From: Fragum whitleyi
Lineage: Eukaryota > Mollusca > Bivalvia > Cardiida > Cardiidae
Length of the DNA: 64,000 bases
Assembly: GCA_948146395.1 (NCBI GenBank)
Contig: OX411551.1
Location: forward strand, 48,812,854-48,876,853
Direction: 5' to 3'
The notes under the pieces are model-generated. The model saw nothing but the letters and a program-made list of their open reading frames with translations, did no database searches and had not been told where the DNA came from. A program made the translations under genes and the position numbers. Of this stretch, positions 10,505 to 22,159 are shown piece after piece (the first letter of the stretch is position 1; every line of letters starts with the position of its first letter).

Positions 10505-11169
10505 ATGGCTGTGTTCATATGAATTCTGATTGACTGAAAAATTGGTTTCACACATCCTTTAAATTTTGATATCACGGCTATTTTGTAATCTTGCCCAAAA
10601 GTAGAAATTGATCTTATAATGTTAATAAATATCCATTCTTTTTTGCTTGGCAATATTAGATTTCTTTGTTTCGTTTACAGTGAAGTGTGAACCCTACCTA
10701 ACACCTAAGAACACACTGAGGTTGGGATTTCAGAGTTTATACCTTTTCAAAAATAAAATCTTATTCTTTTTCATGAAACACAATTCTGAATGTCTTTGAA
10801 ACAGCATTTTTTCTGTTGACTTTTCTGACCTGGTCACATGACCTTATCCATAAATCTGCAGATGTACATTATTCAGATTTATCATCATGCAAGAATTTAG
10901 GCTCAGATTTTGAACAGCCTTGACTAAATAGGAAGTATTAATGTCTTTTATAAAGTTTTGCAGACTTTTGACCTTCATATAATACTTTGACCTTTTCAAG
11001 TGACCTTGACCTTGGTATCCACAAATTTTTTATGCATACCACTTAAATCTATCACCAGTCAAATATGAAGCCTGATTTTTGATAGGCTTGAAGTTAATTG
11101 AAAGTTTTGGTTTTTAATCAAGTTTTTTACATTAAGTTGGGCAGCTGACTTTGACCATGCCATGTTATC
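10505..11169. other. Spacer with repeat-like fragments
   Basis: 10514-10560 resembles the left end of the element at 41497-41687 (GACTGAAAAATTGGTTTCA). 10800-11160 holds scattered GACCTT-rich stretches like those in the minisatellite elements. No gene. Confidence 0.4.
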
Positions 11170-11415
11170 TTAACCCTTGTCATGCTGAATAAATTTTGGC
11201 TAAAAATTTTCATCAAAATCAAAGGGCAAAAATCTCTGAAAGTAACAACAGTAGGTCATTTTTTATTTGAAAAAATAAATTTAATTGACAATTCTGGTTT
11301 GAAAGTGAGAAACAGGTGGTGTAGGCTAAAATCAGACTGCACATATGTGCAGGCTGATGTTTGTCTATAGCTCCTGCCAAAGCAGGAATATTCCAGGTTC
11401 AGCATGACAAGGGTT
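11170..11415. mobile_element. M1 MITE, full length
   Basis: TTAACCCTTGTCATGCTGAA mirrors TTCAGCATGACAAGGGTT, with the central stem TGCACATATGTGCA. The right-hand TTAA has changed to TTCA. Confidence 0.8.
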
Positions 11416-11720
11416 CACTTAGGCATCTACAAATGAATACAATTGAGATCTATAACCATGTTTATATACATGTTGTACCTACATTAGCCATTAGGTTAAT
11501 AGGCGATGCTAAGGCCCAGTCCAATAAAATTTATGGATGCATTGAGGATGTAAAACATATGAAAATCTTGACATTCGCTGAAAAGATGCTGAGTGTTTGT
11601 TCATTGAGATTTCATCCAGGCAGAGCTGCACAAAACTTGTAAAGCGGATAAACTTTGCACCACGACAATGCTAATAAGAAACTTGTGTGGTGTATATATG
11701 TCCAATGCGTTTTGCATCCG
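11416..11720. other. Unassigned spacer
   Basis: A short plus-strand open frame runs to 11642, but it starts inside the M1 MITE and resembles no protein I know. Treated as non-coding. Confidence 0.4.
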
Positions 11721-12466
11721 CTCTTTCCACTATTCAAAATCATCAATTTTATACCTGGCAACCCCATTTGAACTGTCATCAGCTCAACATCCCAGCCACA
11801 TACTTAATGCATCTGATATGTTCAGTCCTGTTTTTGCAAATTTTGGCCATCATTATCAGTTTTCATCAAGTATATGAGAACAGATGGCAATTTCGTGTAT
11901 GTTTAGCATACATTTTGTATCTGTTTGGCAGTAGGATCAGGCCTTTAGTTTTTTGGTAACCTGGGAAGGTAAACAGAAGGATGGACAACTGTAAAACAAT
12001 CTCAATCTCTCTGGGCATAAAAAAGCTCTTTATCTCTTTGATGACATGAAATTTAAATGTTTAGCTGAGAGACAAAACACAGCTTGTCATTCATAATCAA
12101 TGCTTTAGCACAAAAAAGTTATTTGTTTTTTTTACACTGAAACAAACCCTGATTTCATCCAAAATTTTCAAGCTCTGTTCGATATAGGCATGCTTTGGGA
12201 GAGTCATAGCAGGGGCGTAACTCCCATTACACAATTTACACAAGTGCGTAAAAGAAATAATTATCTGTTGAAAAAATATCCTTGATGAATGATCATAATA
12301 TCAAAACTACAGCTTATTCAATCTGTATTTATGATGTTTCGATTATTCACCAACGTTAAAATCATAAAAAGGGAGCGAATTGAAGGCATTCATCTTTTGT
12401 CACAGTCCACATATTACCTTCATCCTATAATTCTTTGGTTGTTGCCTTTTGAGTGTGTATAAATTT
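11721..12466. repeat. 746-bp tandem duplication, unit 1
   Basis: The block starting CTCTTTCCACTATTC repeats head to tail at 12467-13212 with almost no differences (for example acctggca against acccggca). It contains a GGGCATAAAAA 3' tail like that of other elements here. Any ORF in it is simply duplicated; no protein recognised. Confidence 0.9.
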
Positions 12467-13212
12467 CTCTTTCCACTATTCAAAATCATCAATTTTATAC
12501 CCGGCAACCCCATTTGAACTGTCATCAGCTCAACATCCCAGCCACATACTTAATGCATCTGATATGTTCAGTCCTGTTTTTGCAAATTTTGGCCATCATT
12601 ATCAGTTTTCATCAAGTATATGAGAACAGATGGCAATTTCGTGTATGTTTAGCATACATTTTGTATCTGTTTGGCAGTAGGATCAGGCCTTTAGTTTTTT
12701 GGTAACCTGGGAAGGTAAACAGAAGGATGGACAACTGTAAAACAATCTCAATCTCTCTGGGCATAAAAAAGCTCTTTATCTCTTTGATGACATGAAATTT
12801 AAATGTTTAGCTGAGAGACAAAACACAGCTTGTCATTCATAATCAATGCTTTAGCACAAAAAAGTTATTTGTTTTTTTTACACTGAAACAAACCCTGATT
12901 TCATCCAAAATTTTCAAGCTCTGTTCGATATAGGCATGCTTTGGGAGAGTCATAGCAGGGGCGTAACTCCCATTACACAATTTACACAAGTGCGTAAAAG
13001 AAATAATTATCTGTTGAAAAAATATCCTTGATGAATGATCATAATATCAAAACTACAGCTTATTCAATCTGTATTTATGATGTTTCGATTATTCACCAAC
13101 GTTAAAATCATAAAAAGGGAGCGAATTGAAGGCATTCATCTTTTGTCACAGTCCACATATTACCTTCATCCTATAATTCTTTGGTTGTTGCCTTTTGAGT
13201 GTGTATAAATTT
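12467..13212. repeat. 746-bp tandem duplication, unit 2
   Basis: Direct repeat of the preceding unit. The near identity means a very recent duplication or an assembly duplication. Confidence 0.9.
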
Positions 13213-14755
13213 CAAAGTCCTAAATACACCTATGCATAGCCCATTCTGTTTGAAATCAACATCAAATTGGGATCAAAAATGAATGGGGCAAACATTTCAA
13301 CATGCATTAACTTGATGTCATAAGGTTTTAAGAACAGTTTCAGTTTTTAATGAGTTGAAATTAAACTCTAAACTATACAGTGTGATCTTTTTTATTTTCT
13401 TTTTTATATCTCTATCAATGCAAAAATATTTTGTTCATCTCTTATTTTAATAAGATCGGTCACAAAGCGGACTAAACCACCTCCCCCCCTCCACTTCACC
13501 ACCACCATTGCTTCCTCCCAGTTCCGGAAATAGTTTCCTGACAAACTTCAATTATGCCATTGACCTTTGAAACACAATAATAGGACACCTCCTTGGGTCA
13601 TCGGCAAATTTGTGTAAGTTTCATTTTTCTTGGTGACCGTTCTTGAGCAGGAGGCTGGAAACAAAAAAGCAGATACAAACAGACATGGTGAAAATAATAA
13701 CCCCCCTCTATTTTGAAGGTTTGAACAGACTGAAAATCTATTAGGATAAAAATTTACAAAAAAAAGTTGAATATAGGTGTATTTTCAAAACTGAGCTCTG
13801 ACGTAGGCGTTGAGTCCATTACCATAGGTATATCGGCTATATTTAAATAAAGAATATGATAAGAATTGAATGTGATACCTCCTTTTCAACTTTGAAAGTG
13901 CATGATTGAGTAAACCTTACATCTAAGACAAGCAATACACTTGTTTGAAAGGTAATTTGTATCATTTTCAGGTATTGTTTAAACCTGTTTCATCTATTTT
14001 GAAAGAACAGCTCAGGAATTTAACCCTTAAAAGTAGATTTCACGGCTCACCACGCAAAGTCTACCTATACCTACCATCTATTTTAAAAACGGACCAAACT
14101 GGTTTGACATGTATGTTGACAAAATAAATGGAAATTGATTGTTTCAAAAGAGACTTTAGAGGCAGAATTTTACATCTAAGGTTGTAGTACTACCTAGTAG
14201 GTTCATTTGTCTAAATTCTGTTCAATTTTTGGCCAATTTTATCCAACCGTAATGAAGTTGTTGGTTTTGAACAAAATACCCCCTTTCAATAATGGTTTGA
14301 ATATTCTGTTATAAGATGGGACCTATAATGTTGTTGTGCAACTGCTTGAGCTCATCTACAGTTGAGCACTATGTTGTTTAACTGGGCAAACTGTCTTTTT
14401 TTTTGTAAATAGAAGCAGCATTAAAATAGGTTCAAAAACTGTTCACATGAACCTTAAGCACATATGTTACATGTTTATAAAACAAGCACATAATTACAGT
14501 TGTTTAACAACAATGTTTTCCATATCATAAACACAAAAGGGCGTATGATGCCCTTACTCCCAGCTGGCTGAATACAACAAAAAAATAATTTCTAAATGTT
14601 ACTCAGTCCAACACAAGGTCAGCAAATGCTGATGCAAATGCAGGAATTTAATCCTTTCCCTGTAGAATTTAAATTTTTGTTTCATAAAAATTGCACATTT
14701 TTTGGACATATTAATTAGATTTGCTCAAGTTCCATCCAATTTATGTTTGTATGGG
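13213..14755. other. AT-rich spacer, no gene seen
   Basis: Contains a C-rich stretch near 13480 and a short open frame at 13945-14127 with no splice-site support or recognisable product. Confidence 0.45.
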
Positions 14756-15018
14756 GAACTTTTATGCTGCTTTCAACAATCTTTCCTTTGTATTGTGGAG
14801 GCTGGAGCACATAGAAATGGATTCCTGGTATTTCTCACACCATACTACCATCACATCCTTTCCTAGTCTCTAGCTGCTATCCCACATAGGTCTAATATTA
14901 TCAACCCAGTAGTGGAAGACAACTGGTCATAAAGGATGAGTGCCCTTGTCAGGGATTAAACCAAGGACCTCTTAAGTATGATAGTATGACACACTACTAA
15001 CTGCCCTATGACGGCAGC
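14756..15018 (-). repeat. tRNA-derived SINE
   Basis: Read on the minus strand: GCTGCCGTCATAGGGCAGTT head, a degenerate A box, B-box-like GGTTTAATCCC, then GACCTATGTGGGATAGCAGC, AGGAAAGGATGTGATGGTAG, GTGCTCCAGCC and TTGTTGAAAGCAGC. Same family as 58676-58955. Confidence 0.8.
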
Positions 15019-15296
15019 TCAAGTTCCAAAACCAGGGTTTTATGTGACGCAGGTTTTGCTAGTCTTGGACTCTCAAATAAGTACTCTGGATCCTCAATAC
15101 TATCAGATGTGCGTCCCACAGGCGCTCTGGGATCAGCTTCAGGAAAGAATTGAAGACTGCTTAGACAGTCTTCAATTCTTTCCTGAAGCTGAACCCATAT
15201 GGGCAAATATATATCCAACACTTTCTTCACCTTTAACAAGGGAATAGCTCTAAATTCATATAAAGCAAGATTAGAGCTTAAATTTTCAGACTTCAT
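15006..15296 (-). other. Open frame over a fold-back, possible exon remnant
   Basis: A 96-codon minus frame ends with its stop inside the SINE head. Its middle part (residues about 36-60, then a Ser/Asp/Glu/Pro-rich stretch) looks protein-like. The stretch QLQERIEDCL is also encoded on the plus strand at 15008-15247 because of the palindrome at 15134-15191. No convincing splice sites join it to other exons. Function unknown; it may be non-coding. Confidence 0.2.
15134..15191. repeat. Perfect 26-bp hairpin, 6-base loop
   Basis: The left arm starts CAGCTTCAGGAAAG and ends GAAGACTG; the right arm is its exact reverse complement, with loop CTTAGA. Perfect pairing suggests recent origin. Confidence 0.9.
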
Positions 15297-15412
15297 CTTT
15301 ATTTTAAAAAGGGAATCACAAATGCTAAGAAAGGACTCCTAAGATCGTCCTCCAGATCCTGTTTTGTTGAAGTCAGACTCCAACCCTACAAAACATACAT
15401 GTAGAAAGGAGT

Positions 15413-15560
15413 ATAAAGCAGACAATGTAGGCTAAGAAAGCCGATTTTTAGGCTAAGATCATACTGCACCTTTGCTGATTTTAGTTTACATTTTCTGCCA
15501 GTGCTTTGTGTATGATATGGAATACACTGTGAACAGCATTATAGGAAAGGTTAAGAAATC
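15413..15560. repeat. Decayed M1-like fragment
   Basis: GTAGGCTAAGATCATACTGC and the following stem resemble the M1 core. No intact ends. Confidence 0.4.
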
Positions 15561-16203
15561 AGACAATGGTTGTTAAATTGATGTAACATTTCCTCCTCTT
15601 TAATTTCACTAAACACTTCCCCTGTTAAATTTATTACAATTAAATTACCTACAAGTGTTTTTTCTTCACTTTTTAAGTCTGGTCTCCCCCTTAGCTCTGT
15701 AGTCTCTTCAGAAGTGACTGACATTGGCTTAACAATCTCAAGACATGATGTTTTCCTGGGATATTACATGCCTGGGTTTTTATACATGAACTTGTGGAAC
15801 GATCATCGAAAAATAAGGAAATGCTTGTGATCTTCTTTTTAATGTCATCTACAACCTCATAAGTTTATTTGTTCAGTCAAAATTTGAAGAAAAAAAACCT
15901 ATACCGGTACCATATCATACTGATGAACACACAAAATGGAGTAATACTTAAATCTGACTAAGTTTTTAGCTTCATACGCCCATGAAATAGAATAAAAATA
16001 ATCTCTTCATAAGTAATAATTTAATCAAGAGTTAAAAAAGCAAGAATTTCTCCATAATGAGACAGCTTACATTTGGGGCAACATTTTGCGTAAGCTATAA
16101 AAATAGCAATGAACTAAAAAAATTTTCATTGAGAAATGAAATCAATTTTCCAGACAATCAGAATTCACTTATCATAAATTGACAAATAAAATTAAATACT
16201 TAC
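15561..16203. other. AT-rich spacer, no gene seen
   Basis: If the minus-strand exon at 16204-16399 is real, this is the start of its first intron. No further exon recognised. Confidence 0.4.
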
Positions 16204-16399
16204 TTTTATTCTGTTCCGTATCCTCATTTAAGTTGACAGTTTTATCCATCGTAACTACAGGCTCAACCTGTTTGACCTCAGCAAGGTCAAGGGTCACACA
16301 AACACCAAGGTCAGCATTTATTTCACTATCAAGTCCATCATATAATGTATTACTATTGTTCACAGTCAAATCCTCACATTCTGATACACTTATCTCCAT
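16204..16399 (-). CDS. Candidate first coding exon, unknown acidic protein
   Basis: A minus-strand ATG at 16399 sits in a strong start context (A at -3, G at +4). It opens a 65-codon acidic frame beginning MEISVSECEDL that runs into a consensus GTAAGT donor at 16203-16198 (phase 1). No signal peptide or known domain. I could not find later exons to the left, and part of the frame is rich in GACCTT-like words found in local repeats, so chance is possible. Function unknown. Confidence 0.35.
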
Positions 16400-16522
16400 C
16401 CTTATTCAGTTTAAGTCTTCTAGCTATTACACTAAACAACATATAGCACTTAATGAAAGAGTTGGTATTTTGTGTTACAAATTGAATTTTTTCTATTATT
16501 AAAGCTTAAACCCTATGCTGTT

Positions 16523-16565
16523 GTGCTCATTGGAATCATCTCATTGAGATGATTTAAATGAGTAC
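16523..16565. repeat. 43-bp palindrome, copy 1
   Basis: GTGCTCATTGGAATCATCTC pairs with GAGATGATTTAAATGAGTAC. Outer flanks CTATGCTGTTGT and ACTAACATTGGG extend the symmetry. Confidence 0.8.
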
Positions 16566-16717
16566 CACTAACATTGGGTTTCATCGAGAAACTATTAACT
16601 ATTAATACTCAACAACAAACTATATAGCTATAGGTGTAGAGAAGTTATTTTGGATTTTTGATCAAATCATTTCTATCATTATCGCTAAAAAACTGTGATC
16701 TCGAACCCTATGCTGTT

Positions 16718-16760
16718 GTGCTCATTTGAATCATCTCCTCGAGATGATTCAAATGAGTAC
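16718..16760. repeat. 43-bp palindrome, copy 2
   Basis: GTGCTCATTTGAATCATCTC pairs with GAGATGATTCAAATGAGTAC almost perfectly. Outer arms ACCCTATGCTGTTGT and CAACAACATAGG also pair. It lies 195 bases from copy 1. Confidence 0.85.
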
Positions 16761-16960
16761 CAACAACATAGGCTTTCATCGAGAAATAAAGAGTTTAGAC
16801 TAAGGCACAAATTACACCCTTTGTATCTGTATCTCTGTCAACTTGTAATGTTGTTTAAATATTCTGCACACAGTTAGTCAATATACCAACCAACTTCAAA
16901 CAGCAAACATAGGATACTGAATTAAACCGCTTAAACCTTCATGTTAATCGATAGGTCTGT

Positions 16961-17014
16961 GCAACACTATTGTAAGTGCCTATATATGATTATGGGCACT
17001 AACAATAGTATTGC
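16961..17014. repeat. Hairpin with 24-base arms
   Basis: GCAACACTATTGTAAGTGCC is mirrored by GGGCACTAACAATAGTATTGC. Related to 3751-3804. Confidence 0.7.
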
Positions 17015-17876
17015 GATGACCCCTTGATTGGTTTTTGACATGGTCAGATTTTTTTCCCTTAGAAAAAGCATTCCTTGAAATTGAAAAATTTCATGCAAGC
17101 ACAATTTCTGCAAAATTACTAAGAATACAGTACTTTAATAACATAAATAGGTTAAAGAGTTTATATTCAATCCTAAGTGGATAAATCATCCCACTACACC
17201 AGGCCCAAGAAGTGCAGTAAACAAATTACAGATGATCGAAAACTATTCCTCTGACTTCACTAAAGTGTTTGAGGCTTTGATAATGTGGCTTTGAATATTT
17301 TTTTCATTAAAACGACCGATGCACCTAACCAGTACCATGATCAGATCTTGCATAAGGATATGCATAAAGAAATCTTAAGCTACCTCTCAGTTTATGCCAA
17401 TCTTGCAATTTCACTGTTAGATTTGTTTTAATTAATAACTAAGATTAATAGAGTTTTTTGTTTGATTCTTTATCAGACAACACAATTTTGTATGGCTTGA
17501 AAAGTAATTTCTTAAGTAATTCATATTTCCACTATCAATTTGGTTCTAAACTAGAAATTATAGTTCCATTTAAACAAGGCATTTAATATCTTAAGCTCTA
17601 TACATGATTAAATAAATGGAGGAAAGAGTTTGATGCAATGTTCTGTCTAAAATTAATGTGTACCAATTAATAATTTGTGCACTTTTTCACGCTACAAGTA
17701 TCAAATATTTTTTGTGGCTCAACTTTTTTGCATATATAATCAATTTCAGCCGTCAGTGAAAACCCTAATACATTGCACTAGCTGGCATTGAAAAATTTAA
17801 CTATTATGTTTACTATGAGAGTGTACGTCCTATTTACAGGAGCGACTGCAAAAGTATTGTAAGTGCCTAATTGAGA
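17015..17876. other. AT-rich spacer, no gene seen
   Basis: Ends with half of a TGCCTA-type hairpin (17847-17870) whose partner arm is absent. Confidence 0.45.
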
Positions 17877-18683
17877 TTATCCACTTAGGTGGACTTCGGA
17901 CATCGGATGTCTGACTTCGGACTTAGAGGGGTCGTCTCAAAATGAAAGAAACTATAATCGTTGATACATCATGATTGTATAAAAGGAAGACGTCTCTGAT
18001 AATATTTTTAAGTGTGATTCGTTAGTATGGAGGTACAAAAACCAATTTCAAAAATTTCGGACATGCATGTTGTTTTATCATTTCAAAAGTGGGTGCATCT
18101 ATTTAACCACGCAAGTAATTTCTATACTGCAACGTAGACATATCAGTTTGTCTCTCCATCTATCAGTCAGCTAATGGACATGTTGACTTATTATTCATTG
18201 GTACTTTAAAGCCAATATTTGATATGCAGCTGACATGTTTCAAGCGACAACTGGAAGTGATCATTTCATTCAAGAGAAGTGTCAAAACTTTGACCTTTAT
18301 CTCAAAACCTTTTGTTGCCGAGCAACCTGTTATTTTTTTTAATGCTTGCGTTGCATTCCACATAGCCTGCTCGCTATAAAACAGTTGGAAACCTTGCGCG
18401 GCGAGCGCATAATGGCATTTGGTGAACCGAACGCAGCAGATTGAAATAAACCCAGCAAATACCCCCTGATAACATTTGATTTTTACAATTTTATAAAATG
18501 AATGATTTTTGTCTTTATCAATACCCTTTTTAATGGAAAAGAACACCCTTAAAAGTAAAAAAAATCATGCAGTTAATGGGCCTACTGTATTTAATCGCAT
18601 TTTGGAGATTATTCTAGATAATATCAATAACCTGCATTCGACAAGACTGCCCTGTATACTTTAAATAAGGTTTACTTGAATGG

Positions 18684-18926
18684 GGTTTTACGCCACTTCC
18701 AACAATTGTTCAGTTATATCGCGGTGGCTGGAGCAATAACTACGGATTCCTGGTATTTCTCACACCAGTACCACCATCACATCCTTTTCTTGCCTCCAGC
18801 TGCTATCCTCAACCCCTGGTAGAAGACAGGGAGTCGGAAAGGATGAGTGTCGCCGTCGGATATCGAATCCAAGACCTCTTGATTGACAGCCCGACGCGCT
18901 ACCAACTGCGCTTTGGCGGCGGCCAA
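18684..18926 (-). repeat. tRNA-derived SINE
   Basis: Minus strand: GCCGCCGCCAAAGCGCAGTT, GGTAGCGCG, B-box-like GGATTCGATATCC, and the family body down to TTGTTGGAAGTGGCG. Nested in the 2.7-kb TIR element. Confidence 0.8.
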
Positions 18927-19573
18927 CGTTCAGTTAAGTCATAACGTACTACATCTAGATAATGATCTTACTGCTTTTGTCAATCTACTGTTGCGATCAT
19001 CCTTTTTAAAAGAAAATCTAGTAATCGTTAAAGCCATGTCGAGATATCATCGTCTTTGCTTGCGTTTTCAATCCGTCACGCGTTAAGATTTTTTTTAAAA
19101 CATTTAATGGTATCTCTTAAGGCAAAAGATTGAACTTCGAATAAATATTGACTGTCTAAAGAATTGATCTTTATTTTCATTTGGCTATATTATTAACCTA
19201 CTTTTGTTAAAAATGTTTTATCTTTTCTTTGTCTGAGAATTTTTCAGCAATCAAATGTTTTGTAAAGGATAGAAAAAAAGAAGGAATTTAGTCAGTTTCC
19301 ATTTAGAAATAAGCATCAAACAATCATGATGGAAGGCATCTTCAGGATGTGTTATAATCTTAATGCAGAGCATTGAGTCGGTGTATACAAACAAACCTTT
19401 TAGGAATTACAATGTATGTTGAGAAAATCTTAGAACATATGCGAATTAAGTGGAAACTCAGTACAGCATTGTAAGAATAACATATTGTTTATCGCTTTTC
19501 AGTATTATATCAAGAAATAACGGTAGATAATTAAATGAAAACCCCAACCGCAAACCAGTCCAATTATAAGAAA

Positions 19574-19690
19574 ACAAGAGCTGTCACTGTAAGATGACAA
19601 TGCCCCCGACACCGCTTTGATTTAGAAGTTATGGCCAATGTTAAAGTTTTTGGACGGAATGACGGACGGACGGACGGACAGACGGACGGC
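19574..19690 (+). mobile_element. H1 element 5' fragment
   Basis: Starts ACAAGAGCTGTCACTGTAAG with ATGCCCCCGA, reaches the GGAC microsatellite, and then stops. The 3' hairpin end is missing. Confidence 0.7.
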
Positions 19691-20620
19691 GTCTTCTTAC
19701 TTGGCCGGCGATAATGCACAATTTAGGATGTGGCAGGTATTAAATATCGATTTTAAGAAGCGAGTCATCGAATAGCCACCGATACGCCGGCGAGGCGTCG
19801 CTAATTTTGACGGAAGTCAAATGTCAAAACCAGAAAAAAAAGAAAGTCTGTCATTGAACAAAATCGACAGGTCCACGAGATATGACCGATTTTAGCCCGG
19901 TCGTTCGCCAGCGGTCGATACCGTTCGGACACCCTGTCGGGAACCCTGGGCAATTCTAATTTCGGAAAAGTTCAAGTAATTATACGAACTTTCGACACCC
20001 ACGACTCTTACAGACTTGTCGGTAGATTTTATAAAGTACGCAAAGTTCACCAACGTCTCGCCGATCGAACATAATTAAAGTGTAATGGAGGAATGATGAA
20101 GATGTACTTTTTTGTTGGTTCGAAGGATGGCTTATATTGAAACGTGTTTTTGTTGAGAATATTTCTGAATCTAGAAATAATCGTTCTCTTTTGTCGTAAA
20201 TCCACTCGAACAAACCACTTTTAAGCTGACTTTTGCTGGATCCGATCTCTTGTTCAAGCATTTGTTCGGGATGAAAGGACGTCTCCTACCGTTTTGAAAT
20301 TGCTACCCGCTTTTTGCATTTGTATATATGTTTAAAGTGATAACATTTCTCAAACGTTTCGAGATCGTTTACATCTAGTAATATTACCCGTCCTTAACAT
20401 CATAAAATCATAGTACCTCATTGTGAAAAAATCGGCGAAAAACTAATACATGCAATACATATACATGTACATGTACTTAAATTAGTAAAGGGTTACATGT
20501 ATAAAATGTTTGTGTATTTTGAGACATCCCCCGTGATTTTAGTAAGTCAGATGTCCGATCTCGGAGTTCACCTAAGTGGATAATGTCTAATAGAACAATA
20601 GATTCACACTATTATCCATG

Positions 20621-20989
20621 ATTAATGCCCTGGCAGGGCGGAGCCTAAGAAATGGGTCGTTGCACTAAAAGTTAAGGTAAATCAGCTTTTATCTAAAACA
20701 ACCTACTTCTACAGAGAGTCGACAAAAATAGCTCGAGACCTAAAATCGTAGATTGGTAACCAAATCCTCGTAACTTCAGCTTAATCAAGCTGAAGTAACG
20801 AGGCTTTGGTAACCAAACAATGAATGTGTTCACTCTCTCAAAGCACGTGAATCCTTTTGGTTTTAGGATACAGTTATTTGCACGCGTTAACGATGATTAC
20901 AGACTTAAATTTGAAAGAACCCAAACTATTGAAAAGTAAACTCGTCAAACAACGTCACGGTTAAGCCCCGCCCTGCCAGTTCATTAATT
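20621..20989. mobile_element. Fold-back MITE, 28-bp TIRs
   Basis: ATTAATGCCCTGGCAGGGCG mirrors the right end GCCCTGCCAGTTCATTAAT (about 24 of 28 positions). A central palindrome at 20753-20816 lies inside. Confidence 0.75.
20753..20816. repeat. Hairpin with 30-base arms
   Basis: TTGGTAACCAAATCCTCGTA and TTCAGCTT pair with AAGCTGAA and TAACGAGGCTTTGGTAACCAA; loop AATC. Confidence 0.85.
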
Positions 20990-21040
20990 ACGCAGAATAA
21001 AACTTTGATATGTACCCACTTACTTACTGTAGAAGAATAA

Positions 21041-21075
21041 ACAAGAGCTATGACAGATGGGTTATGCTCCCCTAT
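21041..21075 (+). mobile_element. 5' stub of an ACAAGAG element, TTATGCTCCCC type
   Basis: ACAAGAGCTATGACAGATGG is followed by TTATGCTCCCC at 21062-21072, as at the start of the full element 38915-40226. The body is absent. Confidence 0.5.
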
Positions 21076-21107
21076 AAATGCTTGATACAGAAGTTATTGT
21101 ATATATA

Positions 21108-21431
21108 TAATACGTACTTAGTGTATGATATAACAAACAAGAGCTGTCACTGTAAGATGACAATGCCCCCGACACCGCTTTGATAGTAATAAGGAAGTTA
21201 TGGCCAATGTTAAAGTTTTTGGACGGAATGACGGACGGACGGACAGACGGACGGACAGACGGACGGACGGACAGACCGACAAGTCAAATTTATGATGCCT
21301 CCCTATCGGGGGCATAAAAATATCTAACGAGGTTGGGAGAATTGAAAATTGTCGAGGCTCTGCCGAGACAATTATCAATTCTTACAACCTCGTTAGATAT
21401 TTTTTTCATACAATACACTAAGTACGTATTA
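21108..21431. mobile_element. Fold-back element split by H1
   Basis: The outer TAATACGTACTTAGTGTAT pairs with ATACACTAAGTACGTATTA. The inner AATATCTAACGAGG pairs with CCTCGTTAGATATT. The left arm is split by H1 at 21137-21317; removing H1 restores a continuous long palindrome. Confidence 0.8.
21137..21317 (+). mobile_element. H1 element, short complete copy
   Basis: ACAAGAGCTGTCAC start, ATGCCCCCGA, GGAC microsatellite, and TCGGGGGCAT end at 21306-21315 followed by A-rich sequence. Same family as 4906-5219 but shorter. Confidence 0.8.
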
Positions 21432-22116
21432 TATTTATCTTATAACCTCTATTTGTCCTGTTTTCGTCGGTGTTTCTAACTGAAATGCAAGTTTCTAAAA
21501 ATAACCGTATTATATCATGTTCTAAAAATAACTATGTGATATCATAAAAAATATCATACGGAATGTTATCACACGGATGTTTGAATAGTTATAAGATAAA
21601 AATCAAAAGTTTATGTTAAAATAAGCGATCTTTACCATGACTGTCAACCTTAACTTAAATATCTACTGAAAGTTTTTGTCATAGGCAATACACATGTGAA
21701 ATCCAAAGGCTATATCACTTACCATTGCACAGAAATATCATGTAAATGTAATGTAAAAGCTTTTGCATTTTACTCCCATTTTACCCAAATTTGAACTTAA
21801 AACGACCTTGACCATGACAGCTGACCTTGAACTTGGTACCAACAGAAAGGTCTTAATAGTAGCATAGCAAAATTAATGTGAAATATGTACACTTTACCAT
21901 TTTATCATTCAAGGAATTAAAAGTTTTATGATGGTAATTATTAATCTGACAATATGACATTGTCTGAAACTGTTGAGATTTGCAGTAAATATTATAAAAC
22001 AGCACACAGACACAATGACAGACAAACAAACAGATAGACAAACAGAGGTACAGAAAAGAGGAGGGGGAAAGTGCAAGTATAAAATCTTTATTCCTCATTG
22101 AAACCATTTGTTGTGG
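21432..22116. other. AT-rich spacer, no gene seen
   Basis: Includes a GACA-like run near 22008-22045. No gene. Confidence 0.4.
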
Positions 22117-22159
22117 GTACTCATTTAAATCGTCTCATTGAGACGATTTTAATGATTAC
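22117..22159. repeat. 43-bp palindrome, copy 3
   Basis: GTACTCATTTAAATCGTCTC pairs with GAGACGATTTTAATGATTAC. Confidence 0.8.

Larger units (their letters stand above)
17877..20583. mobile_element. 2.7-kb non-autonomous TIR element
   Basis: TTATCCACTTAGGTGGACTT at the left mirrors the right end AGTTCACCTAAGTGGATAA. Inverted similarity continues over about 45 bases (ATCGGATGTCTGACTT and AAGTCAGATGTCCGAT). No target duplication could be identified and no transposase ORF is present. It contains a SINE (18684-18926) and an H1 fragment (19574-19690). The class is unknown. Confidence 0.65.

Noticed and set aside
11361..11642. 93-codon plus-strand frame
   Set aside because: Starts within an M1 MITE and shows no family resemblance.
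18163..18546. 127-codon minus-strand frame inside the 2.7-kb TIR element
   Set aside because: No transposase motif or recognisable domain; ordinary chance length for this composition.
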